From the NCBI RefSeq assembly GCF_017355405.1, contig NZ_CP061179.1, positions 357,393 to 421,392 on the forward strand: a stretch of DNA of 64,000 nucleotides, in the 5' to 3' direction. The notes beneath the pieces were generated by a model that did not search any database, was not told the DNA's origin, and was given only the letters and a program-made list of their open reading frames with translations. Below, piece after piece: positions 25,923 to 35,432 of this stretch; the stretch's first letter is position 1, and every line of letters begins with the position of its first letter. A program made the translations under genes and the position numbers. The DNA comes from Roseomonas haemaphysalidis. GTDB lineage: Bacteria > Pseudomonadota > Alphaproteobacteria > Acetobacterales > Acetobacteraceae.

Positions 25923-27479
25923 CGGCGGGCCCGGCCGCGCCGCCGGCAGCGTGACGCGGAAGGCGGCACCGCGCGCGGCGGCGACCAGCGCGATGCCGCC
26001 GCCGGCGCCTTCCAGAAGCGACCGCGCGATGGCCAGCCCCAGCCCCGTGCCGCCCTGCCCCCGCGCCGTTGTGAAGAACGGGTCGAAGGCCCGTACCGCG
26101 TTGGCGGGGGAGATGCCGGGGCCGTCGTCGGCCAGCAGCACGACAGCTGTGCCCCCCGTGCTGGCGATGCCGATGGTCACGGCGCTGCCCGGCCCGGCAT
26201 GTGCCAGGGTGTTGCCCAGCAGGCTGTCCAGCACCGTCGCCACGGCTTGCGGCCCGATGGCGGCCAGGGCATCGCCCGTGACGGCGATGCGCAACGCCGG
26301 AAAGCGGGCCGCTGCCGCCTCGGCCAGCGGGCGCAGCGCCGCCTGGCCACCGGCGGCAGCCATATCCGCCCGTGCCAGGTCCAGCAAACCGCGCACCAGC
26401 CGGTCCAGCCGCGCCACGCCCTGCTCGATGGTTTCCGCGAAGCGGGCACGCTCGGCGGGACTCATCGCTTCACCGTGCTCGGCCAGCAGCTCGGCGGCAC
26501 CGCGCATGGCGGCCAGCGGTGTCTTGAACTCGTGGCTCACATGGGCGGCCAGCCCGCGCACATAGCTGGCGCGGCCTTCCAACGTCTGCGTCATGCGGGC
26601 GATGGCATCCGACAGCTCCGCCGCTTCGCGCAGCGCCGTGGCGGGCAGCGCGGGCAAGGGCGCGCGGCCGCCGGCGGCCACCTGCCGCGCGGCCCGTACC
26701 ACCGCCTCCAGCGGCCGGGTGATCAGCCATGAGGCCAGCACCGCCAGCGCCGCCCCCAGCAGCAACAGCAGCAGGCCCATGGCGGCGATCTCGGGCAGCT
26801 TGTTCAGGATGGTTTGCCGCACCGTGGCGGGGGTGCGCGACAGCAGCACGACGGCTTCCACCCGCTCGCCATCCATCACCGGCATGGCCAGGTGCACGCG
26901 CAGCCCGGCGGTGCGGCTGATGCCGTCCGGCACGTCGGTCGCGATCTTTTCCCGCCGCCGCAGCACCGCCATGGGCTGGCCCGCGCGCGCCGCCTCCACC
27001 TCCTCCAGCCCCGCCAGCGACAGGCCGGTGTCGTTGCCTGTTGAGGCGACCACGGTGCCGGCGGCATCCAGCAGCCGCAGGGCGGCGAGCGTCACGGCCT
27101 GGGTGTCGCGCAGCACCGGCAGCAGGCGCGCGCCGGCCTCGGCCGCCACGGGGTCGGGCGGCGGCGCGGGGCGCGGGTCGGGCGCCAGCGGTAGCACGGG
27201 GTCGTGCGCCAGATCCAGGCCACGGCGGCGCGCGGTTTCCAGCGCGCGCGGCGTCAGCCCTTCCGCCAAGCTGTCACCGCGCAGGCCGCGCGTGGCGCGC
27301 CAGGCGCCCGCCAGCACCGCCGCCTGCGCGCGCAGCTCGCTTTCGGTTTGCCGCACCAGGGCGCTTTCATACAGCCGCAGCGCCCACAGCCCGGACAGCG
27401 GCAGGGCCAGGATCACCAGATTGCTGAACAACAGCAGCGTGCGCAGCCGGGGGCGCCCCAGCGGCCAGGTCAGTCGCAT
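25917..27479 (-). CDS. creC: CreC-like sensor histidine kinase
   Basis: A protein of 520 residues from ATG 27479, which overlaps the regulator gene by 10 bases; the open frame further upstream is the regulator gene in another frame. N-terminal membrane anchor LLLFSNLVILALPLSGLWAL, a long periplasmic domain, a second anchor MGLLLLLLGAALAVLASWLI, HAMP, the H-box HVSHEFKTPLAAMRG, N-box LDSLLGNTLAHAG and GTGLGLAIARSLLEG. The creC assignment rests on its pairing with a CreB-like regulator and on the divergent creD, a combination defined in enterobacteria. Confidence 0.85.
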   Translation of the reverse strand: MRLTWPLGRPRLRTLLLFSNLVILALPLSGLWALRLYESALVRQTESELRAQAAVLAGAWRATRGLRGDSLAEGLTPRALETARRRGLDLAHDPVLPLAPDPRPAPPPDPVAAEAGARLLPVLRDTQAVTLAALRLLDAAGTVVASTGNDTGLSLAGLEEVEAARAGQPMAVLRRREKIATDVPDGISRTAGLRVHLAMPVMDGERVEAVVLLSRTPATVRQTILNKLPEIAAMGLLLLLLGAALAVLASWLITRPLEAVVRAARQVAAGGRAPLPALPATALREAAELSDAIARMTQTLEGRASYVRGLAAHVSHEFKTPLAAMRGAAELLAEHGEAMSPAERARFAETIEQGVARLDRLVRGLLDLARADMAAAGGQAALRPLAEAAAARFPALRIAVTGDALAAIGPQAVATVLDSLLGNTLAHAGPGSAVTIGIASTGGTAVVLLADDGPGISPANAVRAFDPFFTTARGQGGTGLGLAIARSLLEGAGGGIALVAAARGAAFRVTLPAARPGPPS

Positions 27480-28174
27480 GGGCCGAGGCGGTAGCCGAAG
27501 CCCGGCAGCGTTTCCACCGGCGCCGCGCCCAGCAGCGCGAACTTGCCGCGCAGCCGGCGGATGTGGCTGTCGATGGTGCGGTCGGACACGATGCGCTCCA
27601 CCGCGTAAGCGCCGTCCATCAGCGCGTCGCGGTCCAGAACGCGGCCGGGGCGGCGCAGCAGGGTGCGCAACAGGCCGAACTCGGTGGCCGTCAGCACCAC
27701 CTCCCGCCCGTCCCAGCACACGCGCGCGGTGCCGTTGTCCAGCGACAGGCGGCCGTGGCGCAGCACCTCCGGCGTGGGCGCCGGGGGAGGCGGCGCCGGC
27801 ACGGCCCCGCGGCGCAGCACCGCCTTGACGCGCGCCACCAGCTCACGCGGGCTGAAGGGCTTGGTCAGGTAGTCGTCGCCGCCGATCTCCAGCCCCACCA
27901 CGCGGTCGATCTCGTCGTCACGGGCAGACAGAAACAGCACCGGCACCCGCGCGGCCGCCCCGCCGGAGCTGCGCAAGGCGCGGCACAGCTCCGTGCCGTC
28001 CATTTCCGGCAGCATCACGTCCAGCACCATCAGGTCGGGGGGGCTGGCGCGGGCCATGGCGAGGCCGGCGGCGCCGTCCGAGGCTTCCTCCGTGCCGAAG
28101 CCGGCGCGGTCCAGCGCGAAGCGCACCACGTCGCGGATGGCCGGGTCGTCGTCCACGATCAGGATACGCGGCAT
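27470..28174 (-). CDS. creB: CreB-like response regulator
   Basis: A protein of 234 residues. ATG 28174 is preceded by AAAGGA; an extension to 28246 has no support. Receiver motifs are ILIVDDDPAIRDVV, the phospho-acceptor Asp in LDVMLPEMDG, and LTKPFSPRELVARV; the OmpR-type DNA-binding domain ends with TIDSHIRRLRGKF and PGFGYRLGPCD. It lies opposite creD with 129 bp between, so a CreB-type site (the cre tag) is expected there, though I did not find convincing repeats of that motif. Confidence 0.87.
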   Translation of the reverse strand: MPRILIVDDDPAIRDVVRFALDRAGFGTEEASDGAAGLAMARASPPDLMVLDVMLPEMDGTELCRALRSSGGAAARVPVLFLSARDDEIDRVVGLEIGGDDYLTKPFSPRELVARVKAVLRRGAVPAPPPPAPTPEVLRHGRLSLDNGTARVCWDGREVVLTATEFGLLRTLLRRPGRVLDRDALMDGAYAVERIVSDRTIDSHIRRLRGKFALLGAAPVETLPGFGYRLGPCD

Positions 28175-28303
28175 GGGGGGTCCTTTCTGCCGCCTTCTGC
28201 ACCGGATTTGCACGGCTTTGGCAAGGGCTTTCCCCGCCCGCGCCATCCGGGCGGCACCGCGAAGGACGAGGATGCGGCCACACCCCCCGAGGAGCCTTCA
28301 GGC

Positions 28304-29641
28304 ATGACCGATCCCGTTCCGCCACCCCCACCCCCGCCGGCGCGCATGCCGATCCGCCTGGGCCGTGCCGGCAAGCTCGGCCTGGTGGCCGGGCTGCTGC
28401 TGGTGCTTTTGGTGCCGCATATGATGATCGAGGTGGTGATCGACGAGCGGCAATCCTATCAGGACGAGGTGCGCGCGGGCATCGCGCAGAGCTGGGGACA
28501 GGCGCAGGCCGTGCTGGGCCCCGTGCTGGTGGTGCCGACCCGCGTGCCGGCGTCGCGCAATGCCGGCGACCCGCTGCGCTGGGAGCGTGGCGCCGTGGCG
28601 GTGCTGCCCACGGAGCTGGACGCCAAGGCGACGCTGGCACCCGAGCGCCGCCGCCGCGGCTTGTTCGAGGCCATGGTGTTCGAGGCCGAGGTGGGGCTGA
28701 CCGCCCGCCTGGCGGTGCCGCCCATCAACGTCGCGGAGGGCACGGAACTGCTGTGGCGGGAGGCTTTTCTGGCCACCGGCGCCAGCGACCTGCGCTCGGC
28801 CGCCGGCGGTGCCCGCCTGGCGGTGGACGGCCGCCCACTGGTGGCCGCCGATGCCGCCGGCGCCGGCTGCTACGGCACAGAGCTGATCCGCTGGAACCTG
28901 TCGCTGGATGGCCCGCCCGAGCCGGGACAGGTGCTGGCGGTGGACGGCGCGCTGGCCCTGCGCGGCACCGGCAGCTTCGGGCTGCTGCCGCTGGCGCGCC
29001 GCGCCGGGCTGGCGGTCAGCGCGCCCTGGCCGACGCCGAGCTTCACCGGCGCCGGGCTGCCGGTGCGGGCCGACGTCACCGCCGGGGGCTTCGCGGCGCA
29101 ATGGCGCGAAGGCACCGGGCAGGCGCTGGTGCGCCACCTGCCCGCCGGTTGGTGCGAGGCGCTGGTGCAGCCCGCGGCACAGGTGGGCGTGGACCTGCTG
29201 GAAGCGGTGCCGACCTACCGCATGGTCACGCGGGCCTCGAAATACGCCGCCATGTTCCTGGCCCTCGCCTTTCTGACCTACGTGCTGTTCGAGCTCCTGG
29301 CGGGCGTGCGCATCCACTTGATGCAATACGCGCTGCTGGGCCTGTCCGTGGTGCTGTTCCCGCTGTTGCTGCTGGCCTTTGGCGAGCCGCTGGGCTTTGC
29401 CGCCGCCTATGCCATCAGTACGGCCGCCGTGGTCGTCCAGGCCTCGGCCTATACCGCGGCGGTGACGCGGCGCGTCGGGCTGGCGGGGCTGTTCGCGGCG
29501 GTGCTGGGCGGGCTGTTCGGCTTTCTCTACATCGTGCTCAGCCTGGAAGCCTTCGCCCTGCTGGCCGGCGCCGTGGCCTTGTTCGCGGCGCTGTCGGTGG
29601 TGATGCTGGTCACCCGCAGGGTGGACTGGTCCGGCGGCTGA
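28304..29641 (+). CDS. creD: Inner membrane protein CreD
   Basis: A protein of 445 residues; the ATG at 28304 follows GAGGAG. A proline-rich cytoplasmic start is followed by one membrane segment (LGLVAGLLLVLLVPHMMIEVV), the conserved VIDERQSYQDEV that opens a large periplasmic domain, and a C-terminal block of about five membrane segments (TYVLFELLAGVRIHLMQYAL and onward). This layout is diagnostic for CreD, whose expression in enterobacteria depends on CreBC and affects envelope stability and colicin or beta-lactam responses. It diverges from creBC. Confidence 0.92.
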   Translation: MTDPVPPPPPPPARMPIRLGRAGKLGLVAGLLLVLLVPHMMIEVVIDERQSYQDEVRAGIAQSWGQAQAVLGPVLVVPTRVPASRNAGDPLRWERGAVAVLPTELDAKATLAPERRRRGLFEAMVFEAEVGLTARLAVPPINVAEGTELLWREAFLATGASDLRSAAGGARLAVDGRPLVAADAAGAGCYGTELIRWNLSLDGPPEPGQVLAVDGALALRGTGSFGLLPLARRAGLAVSAPWPTPSFTGAGLPVRADVTAGGFAAQWREGTGQALVRHLPAGWCEALVQPAAQVGVDLLEAVPTYRMVTRASKYAAMFLALAFLTYVLFELLAGVRIHLMQYALLGLSVVLFPLLLLAFGEPLGFAAAYAISTAAVVVQASAYTAAVTRRVGLAGLFAAVLGGLFGFLYIVLSLEAFALLAGAVALFAALSVVMLVTRRVDWSGG

Positions 29642-29649
29642 ACCGCCGG
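29631..29649. terminator. Hairpin over the creD stop codon
   Basis: CCGGCGG-ctgaa-CCGCCGG is a perfect 7-bp stem whose loop holds the TGA stop of creD; the convergent LysR gene ends 3 bases beyond. Possible bidirectional terminator without a U-run. Confidence 0.4.
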
Positions 29650-29651
29650 CC

Positions 29652-30548
29652 TCACGCCTGCACGTAGTGGATGTCCCGCATCACCCGCCCGATGGTGCGG
29701 GCCACCGCCAGGACCTTGGGGTCGTCCACACCCTCGCGGAAGCTGGTGAACAGCAGGCCGTTTTCCACCGCCGGCTCCGCCGCCACCAGCCGCATGGTAC
29801 CTTCCACCACGTAGCGCCGCGCCATGGGCACCGGCAGCAACCCGGCGCCGATGCCGCCCGCCACCAATTCCGCGATCACCGCCACGCTGCTGCAGATGCT
29901 GAGCCGGGCAGGCGCCAGCGCCGCGGTGCCGAACCAATGGGCGATCTGCCGGTGCATGGCGGAAGGCGGCGGGTTGGAGATGACGGGCAGCGACCACAGG
30001 TCGCGCGGCGTGACCGGCCCCGCCAGTCCCCAGCCCGCCGGCACCACCCAGGAGGTGGGCTGCGCCCCAAGCGGGCCAAGGTGCAGCCGCTCGTCGCCCA
30101 CCGGGTTCAGCAGCACCGCGAGGTCCAGCGTGTCGCGCAGCAATGCCTGTTCCAGCGTGGTGCTGGTGGATACCACCCATTCCGGCCGCAGCGCCGGGTG
30201 GTCCTGCTGCAACCCGGCCAGGAGCGGCGGCAGGCAGGACACCGCGAAGCCCTCCGCCAGCCCCACGCGCACCGGCCCCGCCACGTCCCGCGCCGGATCG
30301 TCACCCGCGATGCCGCGCAGCTCCGCCATGATGGAAGCCACACGCGGCAAAAGCGCGCGGCCTTCCGCCGTCAGCCGCAGGCCGCGGGCGCGGCGCTCCA
30401 GCACGTCGCTGCCCAGGGCCGCGCGCAGGTCCCGCAGGCGCAGCGACAGCGTCGGCTGCGCCAGATTCAAATGCTGCGCCGCACGGTGGGCGGAGCCGAG
30501 CTGCGCGGTCCAGTAGAAGGCTTCCAGCTGCGCCAGGGTCACGCGCAT
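29652..30548 (-). CDS. LysR-family transcriptional regulator
   Basis: A protein of 298 residues from ATG 30548 (MRVTLAQLEAFYWTAQLGSA); an in-frame start at 30587 would add 13 residues. A winged helix is followed by a substrate-binding domain with GPVRVGLAEGFAVSCLPPLL and a GGIGAGLLPVPMARR segment, a layout common in regulators of aromatic or sugar-acid catabolism. It diverges from the MFS transporter/enolase-family operon across about 110 bp and should regulate it. Confidence 0.9.
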   Translation of the reverse strand: MRVTLAQLEAFYWTAQLGSAHRAAQHLNLAQPTLSLRLRDLRAALGSDVLERRARGLRLTAEGRALLPRVASIMAELRGIAGDDPARDVAGPVRVGLAEGFAVSCLPPLLAGLQQDHPALRPEWVVSTSTTLEQALLRDTLDLAVLLNPVGDERLHLGPLGAQPTSWVVPAGWGLAGPVTPRDLWSLPVISNPPPSAMHRQIAHWFGTAALAPARLSICSSVAVIAELVAGGIGAGLLPVPMARRYVVEGTMRLVAAEPAVENGLLFTSFREGVDDPKVLAVARTIGRVMRDIHYVQA

Positions 30549-30658
30549 CTTCAGAAATTCCAATAATGCGAGATTGAAACATCCCATTTGATTGCGGGAG
30601 TCAATTCCCGAATAGATCGGCCAGGCGCGGCGCAGTTCGCGTGACCGGAGGAAACACC

Positions 30659-31972
30659 TTGGACAACCGACCCGACATCATCAGCAAGGCGGCATGGCGC
30701 ATCCTGCCGATCCTGATGATCTGCTACTTCGCGGCATTCCTGGACCGCGTGAACATCGGCTTCGCGGCCTTGACCATGAACCAGGACCTCGGCTTCTCCG
30801 CCTCCGTCTTCGGGTTCGGCGCCGGCATCTTCTTTCTGGGCTACATCCTGTGCGAGCTGCCGAGCAACCTGCTGCTGGTGCGCTTCGGCGCGCGCATCTG
30901 GATCGCGCGCATCCTGATCACCTGGGGCATCCTGTCGGCGGCCACCGCCTTTGTGTGGAGCCCGCTGAGCTTCTACGCGGTGCGCGTGCTGCTGGGCGCC
31001 GCCGAGGCCGGCTTCTTTCCCGGCATGATCTTCTACATGACGCTGTGGTTTCCGCGCGAATACCGCGCCCGCATGTTCGCCACCTTCAACATCGCGGTGC
31101 CGCTGTCTTCCATGATCGGTGCCCCGGTGTCGGGGCTGATCATCGAGCACATGAACGGGCTGCACGGGCTGGCCGGCTGGCAGTGGATGTTCGTGCTGGA
31201 AGCCCTGCCGGCGGTGGTGATGGGCATCGTGGTGCTGCTGGCGCTGCCGGAAAGCCCGCGCACCGCGGCTTTTCTCGCACCGGACGAGCGCGCTTGGCTG
31301 GCTGGCCGGCTGGATGCCGAGCGGGCCACCCGGGAAACCCGGGAACGCTTCACCATCCGCCGCGCGCTGTTCGACCCGCGCGTGCTGCTGATGTGCATGA
31401 TCGCCGTCGGGCTGGTGATGGGCACCACCGGCATCGCGATCTGGATGCCGCAGTTCGTGCGCAGCTTCGGCCTTTCCACCGTGCAGACCGGTTTCGTGAC
31501 CGCCATTCCCTCGGCCTTCATGGCGCTGGCGATGATCGTGGTGGGCCGTCACGCGGACAAGACGGGCGAGCGTGTGTGGCACGCCGCCGGCCCCTTTCTG
31601 GTGAGCGCGGCAGGCTTCGTGCTGGCGGCCATGAGCAGCAGCCCGACCCTGGCGCTGGTCGGGCTGACGATCGGGGCGGCGGGCATCGGCGGCGCCTCGC
31701 CCAACATCTGGATCTTTCCGACCACCCTGCTCACCGGCGCCGCGGCGGCGGCCGGCATCGCGCTGATCAATTCCGTGGGCAGCACCGGCGGCTTCTTCGG
31801 CCCCAGCATCATCGGCTGGATGCGCGATGCCACTGGCGGCTTCGCTGGCGCACAGCTCGTGCTGGCGGCGGTCATGGCAGCCACCGCCTGCGCCATCCTG
31901 ATCCTCGGCGGCACCATGCGCGAGATGATGCGCCGCCCCGCCGGCCCGAATTCCCTGGAGGCCCGCCCGTGA
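30659..31972 (+). CDS. MFS transporter, anion:cation symporter type
   Basis: A 12-helix carrier of 437 residues. I place the start at TTG 30659 because GGAGGA lies 6 bases upstream; a GTG at 30641 precedes that site. Family signs are FLDRVNIGFAAL in helix 1, GAGIFFLGYILCELPSNLLL, and GAAEAGFFPGMIFYMTLWFP, typical of the ACS family that imports organic anions such as sugar acids, phthalate or tartrate. The stop overlaps the next gene by 4 bases, so the substrate is probably that of the following acid-sugar dehydratase-like enzyme. Confidence 0.9.
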   Translation: MDNRPDIISKAAWRILPILMICYFAAFLDRVNIGFAALTMNQDLGFSASVFGFGAGIFFLGYILCELPSNLLLVRFGARIWIARILITWGILSAATAFVWSPLSFYAVRVLLGAAEAGFFPGMIFYMTLWFPREYRARMFATFNIAVPLSSMIGAPVSGLIIEHMNGLHGLAGWQWMFVLEALPAVVMGIVVLLALPESPRTAAFLAPDERAWLAGRLDAERATRETRERFTIRRALFDPRVLLMCMIAVGLVMGTTGIAIWMPQFVRSFGLSTVQTGFVTAIPSAFMALAMIVVGRHADKTGERVWHAAGPFLVSAAGFVLAAMSSSPTLALVGLTIGAAGIGGASPNIWIFPTTLLTGAAAAAGIALINSVGSTGGFFGPSIIGWMRDATGGFAGAQLVLAAVMAATACAILILGGTMREMMRRPAGPNSLEARP

Positions 31973-33111
31973 GCGTGACCGCAATCCGCCTGTTCCACCT
32001 GTCGGCGCAGTTGCCGGAAACCATCGGCAACGCGCTGGTCTTCTTTGACCGCCGCGACACGCTGATGGTGGAGGTGGTGGATTCCTCCGGCCTGTCCGGC
32101 TGGGGGGAAACCTGGGCAACGCCGGCGGCGGCGGCGGCCGTGATCGAGACACAGCTGGCGCCGCTGGTTCTGGGCCAGGACCCGGCCCACACGGGGCGGC
32201 TGTGGCACAGCATGCGCGACGCCGCCGGCGCCGACACGCAGGGCACCGCCATCACCGCCGTGGCGGCGCTGGACATGGCGCTGCACGACCTGGCGGCGCG
32301 GCTGCGCGGGGTGCCCTTGTCCACCCTGCTCGGCGGCGCTTTGCGCGACCGCGTGCCGGCCTATGCCAGCGGGCCGTTCTTTAAGCCGCACGGCCATCCC
32401 TACCGCGACTTCGAGCGGGACGCGGAAGGCTATCTGCGTGCCGGCTTCCGCGCCATCAAGCTGCGGTCAGGCTTCCGCCCCGCCGATGATGCCGCGACCG
32501 CCATTGCCATCCGCCGGCTGATGGGCCCGGACGGCACGCTGATGCTGGACTTCAACCAGTCCTATACCCCGCGCGCCGCCCTGGCCGCCGCCGCGCGGAT
32601 GGCCGAGGCGGAGCTGCTGTGGATCGAGGAGCCAGCCGTGCCGGAGGACCTCGCCGGGTACCGCATGTTGTCCTCGCGGCTGCTGCCGGCGCTGGCGGGG
32701 GGCGAGACCTATGGCAGCGCCTCCCAGTTCCTGCCTTTTCTGGAAGCCGGCTGCATGGACGTGCTGCAGCCCGACATCGCCATCTGCGGCGGGCTGACCG
32801 GCACCGGCCGCGTGGCAGCGCTAGCCGAGCTGTTCGAGCGCCCGGTGGTGCCGCATGTCTGGGGCGGCACGGTGAATTTCCACGCCGCCCTGCACCTGAC
32901 CGCGACCTTGCCCGCGCAGCGCGGCGGCGCGGTGGCCTTTCCGCTGCTGGAATTCGATGCCGGACCCAATCCGCTGCTCGACCTCGCCGGGCGGCCGGCG
33001 CTGGGCGCCGACGGCACGGTGGCCGTGCCCGACGGTCCCGGACTGGGGATCGAGATCCGGCCTGACATGCTGGCACCCTGGACCCGCTGGCATCGCAGCC
33101 TCGGCGCGTGA
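31969..33111 (+). CDS. Mandelate racemase/muconate-lactonizing-type enolase superfamily enzyme
   Basis: A protein of 380 residues, starting with GTG inside the transporter stop. Active-site elements of the mandelate-racemase subgroup are visible: Lys in AIKLRSGF, metal ligands Asp in LDFNQ, Glu in WIEEP and Glu in GGETYG, and an Asp/His pair in QPDIAICGG and VPHVWGG. This set fits acid-sugar dehydratases or racemases that abstract a proton next to a carboxylate. Coupling to an ACS-type carrier supports a sugar acid or hydroxy-acid substrate, which cannot be named. Confidence 0.88.
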   Translation: MSVTAIRLFHLSAQLPETIGNALVFFDRRDTLMVEVVDSSGLSGWGETWATPAAAAAVIETQLAPLVLGQDPAHTGRLWHSMRDAAGADTQGTAITAVAALDMALHDLAARLRGVPLSTLLGGALRDRVPAYASGPFFKPHGHPYRDFERDAEGYLRAGFRAIKLRSGFRPADDAATAIAIRRLMGPDGTLMLDFNQSYTPRAALAAAARMAEAELLWIEEPAVPEDLAGYRMLSSRLLPALAGGETYGSASQFLPFLEAGCMDVLQPDIAICGGLTGTGRVAALAELFERPVVPHVWGGTVNFHAALHLTATLPAQRGGAVAFPLLEFDAGPNPLLDLAGRPALGADGTVAVPDGPGLGIEIRPDMLAPWTRWHRSLGA

Positions 33112-33273
33112 CCGGCGCGCCCGCCTGCGGGGCTGCCGGGCGCTTCGTGATCGCGCCGCGCCGGAGGGTGGAAACGAGAAGGCCTGTTCGGGATTTAAAT
33201 GCCCAGCGGCGCGGTGCCGGGGCCGAGCATGGCCTCCGGTGGTGGCGTGAAGGCCGCCAACCTGGAGAAGACA

Positions 33274-34359
33274 ATGACCCCTGCCCAGCCAGTGCGCTTT
33301 TCCGCCGATGTCGAGGACGTGCGACCCGACGAGCGGGAAACCATCGAGGGCCTGAACCAGACCTTCGACAAGATCCTCAATACCACCGCCAAGGATTACG
33401 GCCACGCCGTCCGCTCCGTGCACGCCAAGGCGCATGGCATTCTGGAAGGCCGGATGCGCATCGCCGAGGGCCTGCCGCCTGAACTGGCGCAGGGGCTGTT
33501 CAGCAAGCCGGGCGAGCACAAGGTCCTGCTGCGGATCTCGACCAATGCCGGCGACATCCTGCCGGACGCCATTTCCCTGCCACGCGGCGTGGCGCTCAAG
33601 GTGCTGGACGTGGAAGGCGAACGGCTGCCGGGTGCCAAGGGCACCACGCAGGACTTCATCATGGTCAACGGACCGGTGTTCCAGGCCAAGACCGCCGACA
33701 AGTTCCTCGGCAACCTGAAGATGCTGGCCTCCACCACGGACCGCATGGAGGGCACCAAGACCGTGGTGTCCAGCGTGATGCGCGGTGTCAACACGGCGCT
33801 GCAGGCGGTGGGCATCGAGAGCACCAAGATAGCCTCGCTCGGCGGCGCGCCGAATGTCGACCCGCTGGGCGAGACCTATTACAGCGTCACGCCGTTCCGC
33901 TACGGCGACTACATCGCGAAGTTCAGCCTCGCTCCCGTCGCACCCGCCCTGCTGGCGCGCAAGGACCAGGAAATCGACGCCAAGGACCGCCCGGATGCCA
34001 TTCGCGAAACGCTGCGCGATGAGATGCGGGACATCGACGGCGTCTGGGAATTCCGCGTGCAGCTGTGCCGCGACCTGGAGAAACAGCCGATCGAGGACCC
34101 CACCGTGCAATGGGACGAGGCGGAAGCCCCGTTCCAGACGGTCGCCACCATCACCGTGCCGCGCCAGGACAGCTGGGACAGCGCGCGCGTGCAGGAGGTG
34201 GACGAGCGCATGCATTTCATGGTCTGGACAGGGCTCGCGGCGCACAGGCCCCTCGGCAACATCAACCGCGCGCGCAAGGATACCTACCAGCATTCCGCCG
34301 ACTTCCGGGCCGGCTTCAACCGTTGCCCCATGCACGAGCCAGGCGGCACCAACGGCTGA
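33274..34359 (+). CDS. Catalase-related heme protein
   Basis: A protein of 361 residues from ATG 33274, preceded by GGAGAA. It matches the catalase-like family: HAVRSVHAKAHGILEGRM near residue 45, GTTQDFIMVNGPVFQAK, a YYSVTPFRYGDYIAKFSLAP block, and a C-terminal HRPLGNINRARKDTYQHS in which RxxxY resembles the heme-ligand motif. It is shorter than true catalase (about 480 residues) and lacks a signal peptide. Peroxidase activity or fatty-acid hydroperoxide handling is possible; function is not proven for such proteins. Confidence 0.78.
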   Translation: MTPAQPVRFSADVEDVRPDERETIEGLNQTFDKILNTTAKDYGHAVRSVHAKAHGILEGRMRIAEGLPPELAQGLFSKPGEHKVLLRISTNAGDILPDAISLPRGVALKVLDVEGERLPGAKGTTQDFIMVNGPVFQAKTADKFLGNLKMLASTTDRMEGTKTVVSSVMRGVNTALQAVGIESTKIASLGGAPNVDPLGETYYSVTPFRYGDYIAKFSLAPVAPALLARKDQEIDAKDRPDAIRETLRDEMRDIDGVWEFRVQLCRDLEKQPIEDPTVQWDEAEAPFQTVATITVPRQDSWDSARVQEVDERMHFMVWTGLAAHRPLGNINRARKDTYQHSADFRAGFNRCPMHEPGGTNG

Positions 34360-34368
34360 GCCTATTGC

Positions 34369-34395
34369 GCGCCCCGCCGGCATCAGGCGGGGCGC
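34369..34395 (+). terminator. Terminator hairpin after the catalase-like gene
   Basis: GCGCCCCGCC-ggcatca-GGCGGGGCGC is a perfect 10-bp stem starting 10 bases after the stop codon. The following ATTCGC is not a proper U-run, but stem strength and position fit a terminator. Confidence 0.65.
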
Positions 34396-34512
34396 ATTCG
34401 CTACGCGATCGCGACATCTTCCGCCTGCGAGCAACAAACTCGCCGATCGCCGCGTTCCTGCTCCACGGGTGCGCGGCATGGTGGCGTGGGCCCGAAGCCA
34501 GGAGCCTTCGCC

Positions 34513-35424
34513 ATGAGCGGCAGCAGCAGCAACACCGATCCCTACCGCATGCGCGACCCGCGCAAGCAGTATCCCCAGCCGCCCTTCCCCCGCCAGCCGC
34601 AGGGCGCACCCGGCGACGTGCACCGCATGGACCCCGCGCCCGACCACGGCGAGCAGAGCTACCGCGGCGCTGGCCGCCTGCCCGGCCGCAAGGCTCTGGT
34701 GACCGGCGCCGATTCCGGCATCGGCCGCGCCGCCGCCATCGCCTTCGCGCGGGAAGGCGCCGACGTGGCACTGGTGTTCCTGCCGTCCGAGGAACAGGAC
34801 GCGCGCGAGGTCGCCCGCCTGATCGAGGCTGCGGGGCGAAAGGCCGTGCTCCTGCCGGGCGACATGAAGGATGAAGCCTTCTGCCAGCGGATGGTGGCAG
34901 ACGCGGTGCAACAGCTTGGCGGGCTGGACATTCTGGTCAACAACGCCGGCAAGCAGACGGCCGTGAAGGACATTGCCGAGCTGACGACCGAGCAGTTCGA
35001 CGCCACCTTCAAGACCAATGTCTATGCGATGTTCTGGATCACCAAGGCAGCGTTGCCGCATATGCCGGCCGGCGCCGCGATCATCAACACCACGTCGATC
35101 CAGGCGATGCAGCCCTCGCCGACGCTGCTGGACTACGCGCCCACCAAGGCGGCGATCATGAACTTCACCAAGGCGCTGGCCAAGCAGGTCGCCGAGAAGG
35201 GCATTCGCGTGAATGCCGTGGCGCCCGGCCCGTTCTGGACACCGCTGCAGCCTTCCGGCGGCCAGCCGCAGGAGAAGATCGAGGAATTCGGCAGCGAAAC
35301 GCTGCTGGGCCGCCCTGGCCAGCCGGCCGAGCTCGCCGCCGCCTACGTGCTTCTGGCCTCGCAGGAAGCCAGCTACATGACGGGCGAGGTGATCGGCGCG
35401 ACCGGCGGCATGACGCCTTACTGA
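34513..35424 (+). CDS. SDR-family oxidoreductase
   Basis: A protein of 303 residues from ATG 34513, with CAGGAG upstream. An N-terminal extension of about 55 residues rich in Pro/Gln ([17 protein letters not shown]) is typical of the YhdF/YhxC-like stress-associated group. The Rossmann motif [22 protein letters not shown] and the catalytic Ser/Tyr-Lys (NTTSIQA, YAPTKAA) are all present. NAD(P)-linked, substrate unknown. It lies beside a catalase-like gene, a pairing consistent with a stress response, and is followed 8 bases later by the SMP-30 gene. Confidence 0.9.
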   Translation: MSGSSSNTDPYRMRDPRKQYPQPPFPRQPQGAPGDVHRMDPAPDHGEQSYRGAGRLPGRKALVTGADSGIGRAAAIAFAREGADVALVFLPSEEQDAREVARLIEAAGRKAVLLPGDMKDEAFCQRMVADAVQQLGGLDILVNNAGKQTAVKDIAELTTEQFDATFKTNVYAMFWITKAALPHMPAGAAIINTTSIQAMQPSPTLLDYAPTKAAIMNFTKALAKQVAEKGIRVNAVAPGPFWTPLQPSGGQPQEKIEEFGSETLLGRPGQPAELAAAYVLLASQEASYMTGEVIGATGGMTPY

Positions 35425-35432
35425 GCCGCGCC

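Noticed and set aside
27563..28303. Extension of creD upstream into the creB region
   Set aside because: It is antisense to creB; ATG 28304 with GAGGAG and the CreD N-terminus fits the family.
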